A stretch of DNA of 64,000 bases from Metallyticus violacea (taxonomy: Eukaryota > Arthropoda > Insecta > Mantodea > Metallyticidae), in the NCBI GenBank assembly GCA_030762175.1, contig CM060841.1, positions 14,795,001-14,859,000 on the forward strand, read 5' to 3'. Position 1 is the first letter of the stretch, and each line of letters opens with the position of its first letter. A program made the position numbers and the translations under genes. The notes under the pieces were generated by a model. The model did not search any database, was not told the origin of the DNA, and saw only the letters and a list, made by a program, of their open reading frames with translations. Positions 10,330-21,032 of this stretch are shown piece after piece.

Positions 10330-13300
10330 ATTAATTATTGCAATCAAACTAAGATCGTTCATGATCTTGTCAAATACTTGGATTTCTGAAATTTATTCCA
10401 ACAAAAAGAAAACAACAACACGAACAAGAACGCACTCACACACATGAAACAGACATTCATGCAATAATTCTGACATTCATATAACATTTTAGTACTATTT
10501 ATGTACAATGTTTATAGAAATTTCTTGTCCCTAAAACTTATGCATTTTATTTAAGAAAGTGCTCAGGTTTAGCCAGCTTTGTTTATTTACAATTAAGTCC
10601 TAACATGTGAGCCTCCCCCTATTGGAAGTCAAAAACGAATCCGGGAAATTTTTTATCCTAACATCTTCTCTCTGTGTACATTTAACTAAAATGTGCACCC
10701 TGTCATCCGGTTCCGAGCATAATGGGCAAATCCCCTTGCATGCAATTCCCGACTTCTGTTATATGCTTAGCTCCATGGAATATGTCTCTTTATCCCATCT
10801 AGTTTTAATTTAGCTCTGCAGGTCCAGAGTTGACAGCTGCATGCATCGCGCCTCTATTTCCTGCAAGTACAAAATAGCAAGTAATGTGAGGAGAAAGTAA
10901 GAGAGAAGCACTGTGCATGAAAAGGTAAACAGCAGTTAAAAAAATATTTATTTATTTCTACATTTTGTATGTTTGTATTTTAATATGTGAAGATTTTGAG
11001 CTAATAAGTCGAGAAAAGAAATTTAATTAAAGATAATGGTGTTTTCTTTTTTAGAACAAGGGAGGGGGGATAAGCATTTCTTATCGTTTCCTTTTCTATT
11101 ATTTCCTCCTATTTTATCTTTGTTTTGTTTTCATTAATTCGTTGTTTGTTATTTGTTTTTTCCTCTAGGAAGATGGTGTGTCTGGACTCAATATGAAGAA
11201 CTGGAAAGGAAGAAACCTGGTCTGGTTAACTGCATCTCAGTATTCAGTTTGGAACTTGTACTATGTGCAGAGAGTTTATTATTATTATTATTACTTTTTT
11301 CTTCTTTTTTGTGGTGGAGCGACTTGCCACTGTTGAGGAGAGGTTACCTAACTTGTTCAGACAGGCCAGTACCACCTCCCCCCATTCCCCCCGTTGTCGT
11401 CCGACTACTTCAGGCCAGTGCCCTACAACCATTCGTTATTGTCAGCTCCTTCTCTGGCTCTCTTCTTCGTTTGCTCACAGCCATTAATGAACGCTTCTTT
11501 TTTGTTTTCTGTGCTTATGCTATACAACGTTCATTTCCTTTTTTCCCCCCTTCGGATTCTCAAAAGTCTCAGAAAGCCGTAAACAAGATTGGAATTTTGT
11601 CTTTCTTATTTGTATTCTTTTCAGGCATTGCTTTTTACAGCCCCTGATCAAAATTCTTTAGCCCTTGAAACGTAAATTTTAATGGTGATATCTTTTTTAC
11701 ACACTTTTATATTTTCTTTTATATTTTATGTCTTATTTTGCATTTCCTAAGCAATGCATTAAAACGATTTGCGTAAAGTCAAACCCATTAAACCATTTTT
11801 CTTAAAAACACACTTGCTGAAGAGCAAAATTTAGTCTGTGTTCCTATTTTTGATGAATGCAAAAACTCTGCATATGAATGTCTCCTGCATTCATTCTCAA
11901 AACTTATATGCTCTTTTTAATTTTTGTCATTTAACGATTAGAGAAATTAAAAACTTACATTTTTATTTAAAATAATATTTAGTGGATATTTTTAAAATTG
12001 CCTAAGTTTAAGATTTATTTACATTGCATAGGATTCTTGTACAAAATGCATATGTACTGCAGAACGTGGAATAAATCAAGTTACATTAAATATGGAGATG
12101 AAAAATGCTTCAAGTATATAAAAACAAATGTTCAATCTCATACATATAACATATTCAGTCTGTAATATGATAAAAAAAAAAGAAAGCCATACATTTCATA
12201 CGTTGTCTTTCGACTATATGAACAAAATACATCATTCATCTATGGATGCAACTGAATAATATATCTTATTGCACAGATATTGTATAGGAGCAGATCTGAA
12301 TCTTTCCTTATCACTGGGTGATTATTTCAGAGTGATTGGGAGAACGTTATATATTCTGATGCATTAATGGATTCATAATAATCTCCATACACCGAATTCC
12401 TTCGATGTCATCACGTTTCTCATATCACGGGAAATATTTTGTGGGCTATTAGTTGGAGAGAAGTTTGAAGATGAAACGCAGCTTTTCTCAATACTTTGCA
12501 AGAATACGAAACCTGAGAAAATGGGGGAAATGCTTCGGAACTGCAATAAAAAGTAAGGAATGCTCATCGTTATCTACAACCTTGGAAAAGGTTATAAAAA
12601 CTGCTCCGACTTCATTTCCATCTATTTTTGGTCTCTTTTACTTGTGGGGTGGATAAGAAAGTAATTGGTTAGGATATTGGCATTGGTGCAGTTTATTACT
12701 ATGCTCTATTTCTAGGACTGAACCTGTCTTGTAACTTAGTTTGGAATTCTATCCTCTTTTGTATAATGTTTTACTGAATGAAGAAATCTCATTTAGGCTG
12801 CCACGATCTACTTTCGTCATTTTTTTTTTTATTGTCCAGGATTTGGAATCCTAGAAAAAAGTTTGTACTGCTAAAACTGTGTAGAATTTTGTGTTACTTT
12901 AGTCTTTTTATCTAAAATTATTTTTATTGTTCAACATATTTGATTGATTTGTTAATTTTATTGTCAATATCTAATTCTTTATGAAAAGAGATGTTATAGT
13001 CTGGGTAGTTAAACTCTTTTACCTGTCCAATTGTTTGTAACTTATTTATCTTTTTTCTTGGAATTCATTATCTTGGGGTTTTTAGCTTAAGGTATATTTT
13101 GTGCAGATCTATCAATTTTCACTTGTAATTCATATTTTATTTTTCCCACAATAACCTGAAAACAAACATTTAATGTTTTAAGATAAGTTTTCTATCCTAA
13201 ATAAGACACCTTGTATTGTCTCTTATTTCTGTTCTTGAACAATTTCGTCCTTGTAAAGATTAAGGTTGGGTTTTTCAAATGAAACATATTTTATTATTAA

Positions 13301-13732
13301 CTTACCTACACACTAATGAAATACATTCATGCGCTACCAAGTTACTCAGTCTAAAAGCAGCCACTCTCAATGTTTATGCAGCAGTTCCACATATCAGCAG
13401 GTTTCTCTTCCATATCATTATGGATCTCTCGATCGGAGGTGAAAATGTGTCTCTTTCAAATCTTTTGCAGTAGTGCAAGATATGAAAATACGGGTTGTCA
13501 AGAAATGCCAAGCAGAAACGTTGCAGAACATATGCAGTTGTATGCGTCTCGCGAAGTTTTGAATATCATAGACAAATAAACGCAGCTATGTCATTTTTGG
13601 TAGTTCTTTGCGTCTCAGTAGCCCAGTAGCTTATAAGTAGAGCCGGACACCAAGAAGCTGCAAGCAATTCGTAATAATTAACTGTGTATGGAGTACTGCT
13701 TAGCGGCAACTCGCCTTAATTACACAGCTCTC
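10330..13732. other. Long stretch without recognised gene
   Basis: A GC-richer patch at about 11310-11450 lies within a 164-codon plus-strand open frame (11153-11647). That frame is rich in Leu, Ser and Phe from T-rich runs, is overlapped by other open frames, and shows no domain. Otherwise AT-rich with a short TTA run near 11275. Confidence 0.45.
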
Positions 13733-13735
13733 CTG

Positions 13736-14762
13736 GGCCCTGTTTCTCAAAAGTATGGTCTAATACATTACAAGTGTACGAACTTGTAGTTATTAATAAA
13801 ATCCGTTCCACAAATATTTCTGGTACATTTGTACTTGTATACTTTTATTACTCCATACTTACAAATGTACATGATTTTTCGTTGTTCTGTTCCACAGAAG
13901 TATTAGCATTTGTCGGGCACTAGTAATTTGTATAAATTTGTAGGAATATTGGTAACTTGAAATATTAGCACAAAATTTATTATCTTTTTATTGATTTTGG
14001 GAGTCAGTTGACCCAACTGTGCTAAGTATTGAGGAAAGTGATGATAAGATGAATAGGAGTATGTATAAACAAAGATTAAATATTTATGTATAATGATAAA
14101 TTTAGGTTAAGTAAGCCGATGATTGATATTGAGGTTTCCTGTTTCAAATGCCATATTTCAGACCAGCATCTTAGTTGATATATTTTAAGATTTTTGCTAC
14201 ATGCCACGAAATAATTTCTTTTCATTCTTTATTCTCTTTTAAAATAATCTCTGTTGGCATAGTTTCCCCAGTTTTCTTGCTTATGAGAACGTGATTGTCA
14301 AGCAATATCAGCAAATAAATAAATATAAATGATCAAATGGACTAATAAAATAAATGACCGAGAGCAATCGGGAAGAGCGATTCTTCTGCCATCTCTCGAC
14401 GGCTGAAATTGATGCTCCTAAATTGTAGGCTTATGGACACCAGTCTCAAAGTGGATTAATACAGCTGAATATCGATAAATTCATAATAAAGGGTTTAAAT
14501 TATCATTATGTGTGAGAAAGAAACAAATCCCATTTTGCAGAAATGACAATGATTCGCTTCGTGCATTAAAATCCCTAAAGAGTTGACATAACCTAATTCA
14601 AGGAATGGAGACGTTTTTCATCTTGCTCTTACATGACGTCACTTGTAACTTTTTACAGTATAACATTTCTTTCGTGGAACAGAAAGTTACAAGACCATAT
14701 TTTACAAGAACCTGCACTAATGCACTTGTATGTATTAGACCATACTTTTGTGAAACAGGGCC
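13736..14762. mobile_element. Non-autonomous TIR DNA transposon (family F), candidate PIF/Harbinger-like
   Basis: The left end GGCCCTGTTTCTCAAAAGTA and the right end (reverse complement GGCCCTGTTTCACAAAAGTA) form terminal inverted repeats of about 40 bp, with TATGGTCTAATACAT continuing the match. A CTG trinucleotide flanks both sides (13733-13735 and 14763-14765), which fits the 3-bp CWG target of Harbinger-type elements. The palindromic GGGCCC at the boundary leaves the exact ends ambiguous by a base or two. Short ACAAGTGTAC/GTACATTTGTAC motifs recur in the subterminal region. The interior shows no transposase. A partial relative lies at 33755-34017. Confidence 0.75.
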
Positions 14763-14765
14763 CTG

Positions 14766-15467
14766 CAGGTAGTGAAAGGGTAGTGTGTGGCTTACATTGT
14801 TTTGATTCATCATTCTGTCTGTTCAAAGCAAAGGAAAATTCTGTGATTGACGAACACTTAACGTGTATCCAAAGTGACCAAAGGCAGGACTCTATTTATA
14901 AGTTAATATTAGACAGAGTTTGTTCATATAAATTGGACTATGCTTCATTTGAAGGAAATTATTATTGTTTTTGTTTGGAAGAGAATAAATAAACATGGGC
15001 ATTTACTCCACAATTAAGGTTATTATTGGGCGTGATAAAAATTTATTCCTGCCATTCAGGTCATTTGGTGTTTCCCAAACGTTGGCATCATTTATGTGTT
15101 TGTTACAGCAGCTGAAAGAGCCTGTCCATTTCCTCTGTAATTGCGTTTCAGGAAATTCTCAACACACTAATCGTACTCACCACTTCCGAGATTAGGCAAA
15201 CTGCGTGGTAACGTTTTCCTGTTAGCTTGTAAAGGTCTTTTGGCTATCTTATTCTCTTTCCAAATACAGGATATATGCAAGTTGTTTTTACAATATGCAC
15301 CCGTGCAAAAAAGTATTTGAAAAGAGAATTAGTTATGGAATATTCGAAGTTACAGCCACGACCCAAACCATAAATGTTCGACTTCTAGCCAGTGCTTTAT
15401 CATTTGAGCTAGTAATCCTATTTCAGACCCCCTTCATCATAGTGTGAAAATGACATCAACTCATATA
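14766..15467. other. No gene recognised; weak tRNA-like scar
   Basis: At about 15350-15425 the minus strand has a tRNA-like pattern (TAGCTCAAATGATAAAGCA resembling an A box, then GTCGAACATTT resembling a B box), possibly an ancient SINE head. Open frames at 14633-14992 and 14995-15195 have no recognised motif. Confidence 0.35.
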
Positions 15468-16104
15468 CAGAGGGTGCCAAAAAATGTATGCACAAAGAAA
15501 AAACTGTGTTAACATAACAAAACTGAATTCACACAAACAGAAAATGATGAGCACTAATCATCTTAGACTTTTACAGTTACAACAGTTGCTCAAAATGCCC
15601 ACCATCGCCGTCGATACACTTCTGAGTACGTTGAACTACTGATTGAGTAACGTTTGCCAAAGTGTCCTCAGCGATTGCAGCACATGCCGTTTCAATTTCT
15701 TCCCGAAGTGCTGCCAGTGTAGCTGGTTTTCCAAGTTCTGCCCATGTGAACATCGCATTCGGTACCACGAGTCTCAAATTTGTCTCGAATGCATGCAATT
15801 GTTACTCACGTTGGCGGTTCTGTTCTGTACACACGTCTCCATTGCCTTTGAACTTCAACAACATTTTCGGTTTTCCAACACCACTTCAAAATTGTTTTCC
15901 GCTATTCCGCTATTTTGGCTCCATTTTGTTGCAGTAACGCTAGCATAACGTAATGAGAGTCACATCTGTTTACAGAACATCATACGATAAACTTAGCTTC
16001 ATTTGTGCATTGTTGATTTATCTGTCACGTAGCAACGCTATCATAATGTATGTGAGTCGTATCTGTTTACAGAACATCATACTACACATTACTGTTGTTT
16101 TTCG
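15468..16104 (-). mobile_element. Family A DNA transposon copy 3, truncated by fusion to mariner
   Basis: Starts at an intact CAGAGGGTGCCAAAAAATG beside TA (15466-15467). It runs through the C-terminal transposase segment and two subterminal repeats to GTTGTTTTTCGGTCC, then stops abruptly inside the element and joins mariner sequence. The opposite terminus is missing. Confidence 0.85.
15577..15924 (-). pseudogene. Family A transposase remnant, internally deleted
   Basis: The family start codon context (CAAAATGGAGCC) lies at 15924 and the C-terminus at 15577. The N-terminal RDKFETR segment is joined directly to the C-terminal block (ATLAALREEIETA ... HFEQLL), skipping the whole catalytic centre. 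This is a different and larger deletion than in copies 2, 4 and 6. In-frame stops precede the deletion, so it is non-functional. Confidence 0.75.
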
Positions 16105-16355
16105 GTCCTCTTCTCAAAACTCAAGGACCTTCGAGGAAAAAAAATTAAGTGTGACAAAGAAGTGACGGATGCTGTTTATGCCCATTTTGCAGACAAGACT
16201 TTTGACTGTTTTGGGGAGAGGGGTTTGAAATGTTAATTTAAAGATGTGAGAGGTGTATTGCAATAAAGGGTAACTATATTGAAAAGTGAATTTTAGTTTT
16301 TGTCTTTGTCATACCTGAAAAATTGTTAGGCAGATAACTTATGGATCTACCCTCT
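16105..16355 (+). mobile_element. Mariner 3' end fragment (copy 1)
   Basis: Matches the last quarter of the mariner copies at 26381 and 57894: CAAAACTC then AATTAAGTGTGACAAAGAAG, the C-terminal codons ending in a TGA at 16287, and the right terminal repeat ending GGATCTACCCTC beside TTA. Everything 5' of the last roughly 60 codons is missing, so it is a dead fragment. Confidence 0.85.
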
Positions 16356-16357
16356 TA

Positions 16358-16706
16358 CATGGATGAATTGAAAATGTGTGGTGTTTAGCAGTGCTCTTGC
16401 TAAACCTGGTATCATTACTAAACTAATGTATCCTGAATATTACTGTGTAACGCTAGGTTTGCAAACAAAGTTCTTTTTAAAATATATCCTACTCATTAAA
16501 CATTCTAAAAAATTGAAACTTTAGCACAGATTATGTGCTAAAAATTATCTTTCAGTCACAACCTCAAAATTTTAACGTATAGATACTACTATGGGCTTCT
16601 TTTGATTCATGGGACAAAAACATTTTAGTTATTGAATTTCCTTTGAATATTATCTAGGAATGGGAAACGTAGATTTAACACGTAACTAAACTCATTTTCA
16701 ATACAA
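16358..16706. other. No gene seen
   Basis: AT-rich, no recognised element. Confidence 0.5.
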
Positions 16707-16735
16707 GGGTCCGGTTGCATCAACAGATATTAAAA

Positions 16736-17011
16736 TACTACGGGTGGACCGGGTCATTAAGGCACGCTGAGGAACGGGAAATCTGTGGTTCGTTTCCCTT
16801 GAGGACCGTCCTCCCTAACTGAGGTTTTATCCTGGTTTTCTTTAGTCTTCATGGCGAATGCCGGGAAGTTACATTAGGCCTGGTACGCTTCTCAATTAAC
16901 ATGTCATCTCATATACCACCAGTGTTCACAAGTGTACAAACTTGTAGTTATTAATAAAATATACTGCTGACGCATTGACATGCGTCAGCAGTAAAAACGA
17001 GGTTTAAATAC
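16736..17011 (+). mobile_element. SINE-2 (tRNA-derived) copy 1, with filler insertion and hairpin
   Basis: Diverged SINE-2: a head with CGGGTGGACCGGGTCATTAAGG, a TCCTCCCTAACTGAGGTTTT block and an AGGCCTGGTACG block. The 3' end is like TAAAAACGAGGTTTAAATAC. An 8-bp duplication TATTAAAA at 16728-16735 and 17012-17019 may be its target site. Near the 3' end the normal sequence is replaced by about 33 bp matching family F, followed by a perfect 14-bp stem hairpin (16962-16993). Confidence 0.7.
16962..16993. repeat. Perfect 14-bp inverted repeat, 4-nt loop
   Basis: Arms TACTGCTGACGCAT (16962-16975) and its exact reverse complement (16980-16993) around TGAC. It lies inside the SINE-2 3' region. 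The right arm descends from normal SINE sequence, so the left arm is probably an inverted copy of it. Confidence 0.9.
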
Positions 17012-17210
17012 TATTAAAAACAGGTATTAATTGTTAACAATTTGTTAGATCTTTTAATATTCAAATTAACAAAAAATCTATTTCATCGACCAATGTTAAC
17101 CTTAACAACGTGTTACACTTCGTGTTAAGTTAACACCACCTTTCTCCTGTGTTAAAAGCTTAACAGTTCAAGGTATATGGATAACAACATGAAAAACTGT
17201 TAACAGCTCG

Positions 17211-17540
17211 AAAATGGCGGCGGTAAATCGGACTATAGATGTCAAAATTTTATATTTGAGTATATTAAGTCGTTCCTAAAAGGGAAAGAGCTGCAAGATG
17301 TAATGATATGGAGCGTTTTACGCAAAAGAGCAATTTTAACAAAGTACAGAATGTGAAAAACGGTCATCATAAGATTGTAGATGAAATAGGAGAGAGGTTA
17401 GAAACACTTCTCTTTCTCCCATTGGTTACGTATGCCACTATTTTGGTACAACGCCAATGTTTCAAAAACTACTATTTACATGATTATCAGGAAGGTTTCC
17501 GCAGCAATTGCATAAAAAAAACTTTATATTAGGAATACGG
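17211..17540 (+). pseudogene. HARBI1-like nuclease N-terminal remnant
   Basis: Starts at an ATGGCGGCGG with a good initiation context. In shifting frames it shows a segment resembling the HARBI1 region 'LRFLATG ... Q' (here LLFLPLVTYATILVQRQ) followed by NVSKTTIYMIIRKVSAAIA. The latter closely matches the helix-turn-helix-like 'VSxSTVxRIIxxVxxAIA' block of PIF/Harbinger nucleases, then KKLYI in place of the usual YIxFP. Stops (for example after ILSRS) and frameshifts break it, and the catalytic DDE part is absent. Harbinger nucleases work with a separate Myb-like protein, of which none is seen. The call rests on motif shape. Confidence 0.5.
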
Positions 17541-17713
17541 GTATATTATATATAGTTTATTTTTATCACTGTGACGATTTCTGAAAATATTTGACAGCAA
17601 TGTAAAAATTCAATATCCTAGAGACAACAGAACCGAAATATAATATATTCGCATGGGCTGCTTTTCCTTCAGTGTTCAAGTAACCAGTATTAGGAATGTT
17701 AGCTGACTTGAAA

Positions 17714-17896
17714 GGTGTTTAACGCCCATTTTAACTACTGAGGCATCACAGGCAGTAACACTGATTAATAATGATACACGAGATGAAATGATAAACTGGG
17801 AAAAGATTTTTGTTTCAAAGGAAGAAAGCATTCCAGGCCTAAGTTTACGTTACCTTCCAGGCATTTACCATTTATGAGGACTGAGGAAAACCTCGA
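17714..17896 (-). mobile_element. SINE-2 3' fragment (headless)
   Basis: Minus-strand copy beginning GGTGTTTAACGCCCATTTT (3' end) through GAGATGAAATGATA, the CCAGGCCTAAGTTTACG block and TTATGAGGACTGAGGAAAAC. It stops before the tRNA-like head, consistent with 5' truncation during target-primed insertion. Confidence 0.8.
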
Positions 17897-18283
17897 ATTG
17901 CGTGGCTTGGATCAGCACATGATGGTATGATGTTTAACAAGGATACCATTAATGAAGGTGTCCTGTTAGGTTATAGAGGTTATCGTAAGGATATTAGTTT
18001 TAATGCTTCACTTTTATCCTGAAATAAGAGCTCAAAATATGTGTAATGTAGCGCATATCGAGACACGCAGCTAAATACAATGATAGGCGTATGAAAAAGA
18101 ATGTTTTTAACCACCTCAAACGTTAATAATTGCGGCAACAGCTGTGTATTGTCATGGAGACGAGAGTGTCTTGTGTCTCTGCTCATTTTAATGAGCTATA
18201 TATATTGCGTTAAATATTTAGCATTTTAGTCTTTGCAGAATGTTAGTTAATACGTTGTTAATTGTTGAATGGCGTTTAACGCC
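17897..18283. other. No gene seen
   Basis: AT-rich. A near-palindrome ATGGCGTTTAACGCCAT at 18269-18285 may be a relic of a SINE-2 3' end. Nothing else. Confidence 0.4.
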
Positions 18284-18286
18284 ATA

Positions 18287-18322
<36 letters not shown>

Positions 18323-18340
18323 TATATATATATAGTATAT
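18284..18340. repeat. (TA)n microsatellite with TAGTATA interruptions
   Basis: About 57 bp of TA repeats with regularly spaced interruptions. Confidence 0.95.
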
Positions 18341-19462
18341 TTTTAACATCTGATGGTGAAACAGGCCTAGAAAAAATATTAAATATTCATATAATGTATA
18401 CAAATATTTTTAAAATTGAAATTCATGCACCGAATGGCTAAAGGCTGGTTTTCATTTATGTGGTGCTCATTATTTGAACATAATTCTTGGAAATATTTGA
18501 TTCAGCAATTTCAGGAGGTGTTTGCAATGCATTCGTTTTCTAGAAAGGTGAAACGCAATTATCGCTAGAAAACTTTGTGTATGTTTTCCTGCAACGCTTG
18601 CTTGTGAAATGTACTGCGTTCATAATATGATGTAATCATATCGACAGCTCGAAGGTCATTGGGAGTAGAGAGCGGAAGGTAAACGAGCTAAAGATCCAGA
18701 AGTTTCTTTGTTTGACGACGTGATAAATTCGCTTATCTCTTTGTGTCCGACCTGTCAAGAAAATTTTAACGCTTTAACGTAACATCTACGTTGAAAAGTT
18801 CATTGCAATCCTTGCATGGAATGCAACCCTCGGTAAAACTCGAGTTGCAACTGATCACACTTGGATGTGTTACAACATTGTTCTGATAGACGAAACAGTA
18901 ATTTCATTTTACTGACTTTCAACTCCAAGCACGAGATGACTAGTAGTGCAACTTAAACAAAATGCACAGGAAGTAAATTACCTTGTCATTCCTTTAACAT
19001 GCATATAGAGCAATCTTATAAGCAGCAATTTGTATGACGAAGCATTTCATTACATAAGAGGAAATGATCAAATGGCACGAGTAATGTGATATGTACTTAA
19101 AGATCAATTACATAATCGTGTTGAGGAAGAATGAACTCTTGAACTTTCTTTTAACTTCTATAATATGCAAATGTGCAATTAGTAAATTTTAAATACACAA
19201 ATTTATCGTATCATTCTGGAGGCATTTAAATCATCTTTTTTATCCAGAAAGATTAAAAATTAATAGAGATCATTCAGAAGGCAACCTTTATCACTTTGAA
19301 AAAAAAAAAAAAAAAACCAGTTTTCTTAAGTCGTGCCAAACAAAGTTTCTGATTTTTAAATTGAAACATTTCACACATTTATTATAACATAAAAGCGCTA
19401 ATTTTTGTTTAAACAAGCGCGCTTGGTATGAGGTAGGAATAATAATTTACGATGTTTGAAAC
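18341..19462. other. No gene seen
   Basis: AT-rich unique-looking DNA with a poly-A run at 19299-19317. No transposon ends or coding motifs. Confidence 0.5.
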
Positions 19463-19725
19463 AGCCACGGATGGCCGAGGTCGTTAAGGCGAGGACTCTT
19501 GAGCGGGAGGCCTGGGGTTCGAAACCCGCCAAGACCGTCCTCCCTGACTGAAGTGTTTTTCCTCAATCCTCATAAATGGAAAATACCGGGAAAGTACCCT
19601 AAACTTTGGTCTGGAACGTTTCCTTCCATAAAAAAATCTTTTCCGAGCATATAATTTCATCTCATGTGTCATCAGTGTCACCGCCTGTGGTGTCTCAGTA
19701 GTAAAAAACGGGCATTAAACACTAT
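19463..19725 (+). mobile_element. SINE-2 copy 2
   Basis: tRNA-like head (GGATGGCCGAGGTCGTTAAGG A box, GGTTCGAAACCC B box) resembling the Leu/Ser tRNA type. The body has CCGTCCTCCCTGACTGAAG, TCCTCATAAATGG, TTTGGTCTGGAACG and TCATCTCATGTGTCATCAG. The end is CGGGCATTAAACACTATT followed by an A-rich tail. No clear target duplication. Confidence 0.9.
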
Positions 19726-19735
19726 TAAAAAAAAT

Positions 19736-20617
19736 AATACAATATTTGATCAGCACTTTTCTATCAAATTACTCATTTTATTTCAATTTTGATCTTGCTT
19801 TAACTACAAATTTATTTGTATTTATTTTATAATACTAAAACATTGTGAAACAAAGCAAACAACATAAAATACAGAATGCCGCCCTTATTTGATGTGCTGT
19901 TGTAGAAGAAGTTACTCGTGTTTTACTTTTCATAGTAATTAATACGTTCAACAAGAAGAAGCTTTTCTTATTACACAGTAATTGTAAGTGCCAGAAATCC
20001 ATATACAAAAATATTTTGTTTTTTCTTAAGTGAGGCTTAAAGTTAGGATTACAAAGGCAACGATGTAACCTGGAGCATGCAGAACTGAAGCACCCCCATT
20101 TTTTGTACACAAATATTTTCGGCCATGCGGCAAGCCACTAAGTTCGTCTGCGATAAAGCGATGAAAAGTTCAAACAGGTAGGAAGCAGACATTGTGACTT
20201 TCTTCTTTTTCATATTGTTGTTTTTATGTAGAGTAGGACAGCGGTGACTTTAACGGACCCAGTTCATGGAAAATCTCATCACGATACGGTGTAACAAGAA
20301 AATTGCAGACTACAATAGCAATGAAGCACAATGGAATTTTTAAAAAAATCGTGCTACAAAAGGAAGAAGGTGACTTTAGAACATGTGGGCAAGACATGGG
20401 AGAACCGCGGCAGAAATGACATGTGCAATTAAAACTTGAAGATCATTTTTTCCTTTGAGGAGCGAATATTGATTGTTTCATATTAGCTGGTTTACTGCCC
20501 CGGTTAACCTGTGTCATATTTTATAATTCTCGATATAATGCCAGTAAGTCAAACTTGACTTCAGGTCTGCCAATACGAAGCTATCATCTGAATTTAATTC
20601 GGTTTTATGTTGGTCCC
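19736..20617. other. No gene seen
   Basis: Minus-strand open frame 19835-20110 has no recognised motif. AT-rich. Confidence 0.45.
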
Positions 20618-20640
20618 CAGAAAAAAAAAAAAAAAAAAAA
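20618..20640. repeat. Poly-A tract
   Basis: Run of about 21 A, of unclear origin. No retrotransposon 3' end recognised immediately upstream. Confidence 0.8.
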
Positions 20641-20689
20641 TACCCATTTTGTGAATTGTTTCAATTACGTTTGACTTTGTGGGTATTTT

Positions 20690-20925
20690 ATTTGTTTGGT
20701 TTATTTACAGACGCTCTTTAACATCTTAGCCTTTATCGGCCGTTTCAGGGCGATAAATTTTGCTCACAAGCTTCTATTTTAGACTTAAAGTACGACACGG
20801 GACCCAAGGCTTTACTTTCCTTCCCAAGGAAGCCACACTTAGGATTTTTACCCCTGAAAAAATACATCGATACATTGAACCCTGTGCAAAAGATCAATGA
20901 TTTTGAACCTGGTGTGTAATGTTTG
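20690..20925 (-). mobile_element. SINE-1 copy 5, decayed
   Basis: GGTTTATTTACAGACGCTC (3' end), AAATTTTGCTCACAAG, the ACACGGGACCCAAGGC block and GGAAGCCACACTTAGGATTT are recognisable. Several internal deletions are present and the tRNA-like head is almost erased. Confidence 0.75.
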
Positions 20926-21032
20926 TTCTTCCCACCTTAAGTTACCTCCCTTGTTCCTAATGGCATCAGAAGTAATTTGTTTCTATAGTGAGTATTATTA
21001 TTGTTTATCTTCATGAGACATACCGTTAAATA

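Larger units (their letters stand above)
16707..17560 (+). mobile_element. PIF/Harbinger-like transposon remnant, interrupted by SINE-2
   Basis: Begins GGGTCCGGTTGCATCAACA, a terminus of the type found in Harbinger elements. A SINE-2 then interrupts it (16736-17011). After the SINE come repeated GTTAAC/TTAACA motifs and a HARBI1-like coding remnant (17211-17540). I could not locate the right inverted end, so the right boundary is approximate. Confidence 0.5.

Noticed and set aside
10108..10362. 84-codon Thr-rich open frame
   Set aside because: Purely a translation of the TAG microsatellite on the minus strand.
11153..11647. 164-codon plus-strand open frame, longest in the window
   Set aside because: Low-complexity Leu/Phe/Ser composition from T-rich DNA, overlapped by other open frames, no domain or splice context recognised.
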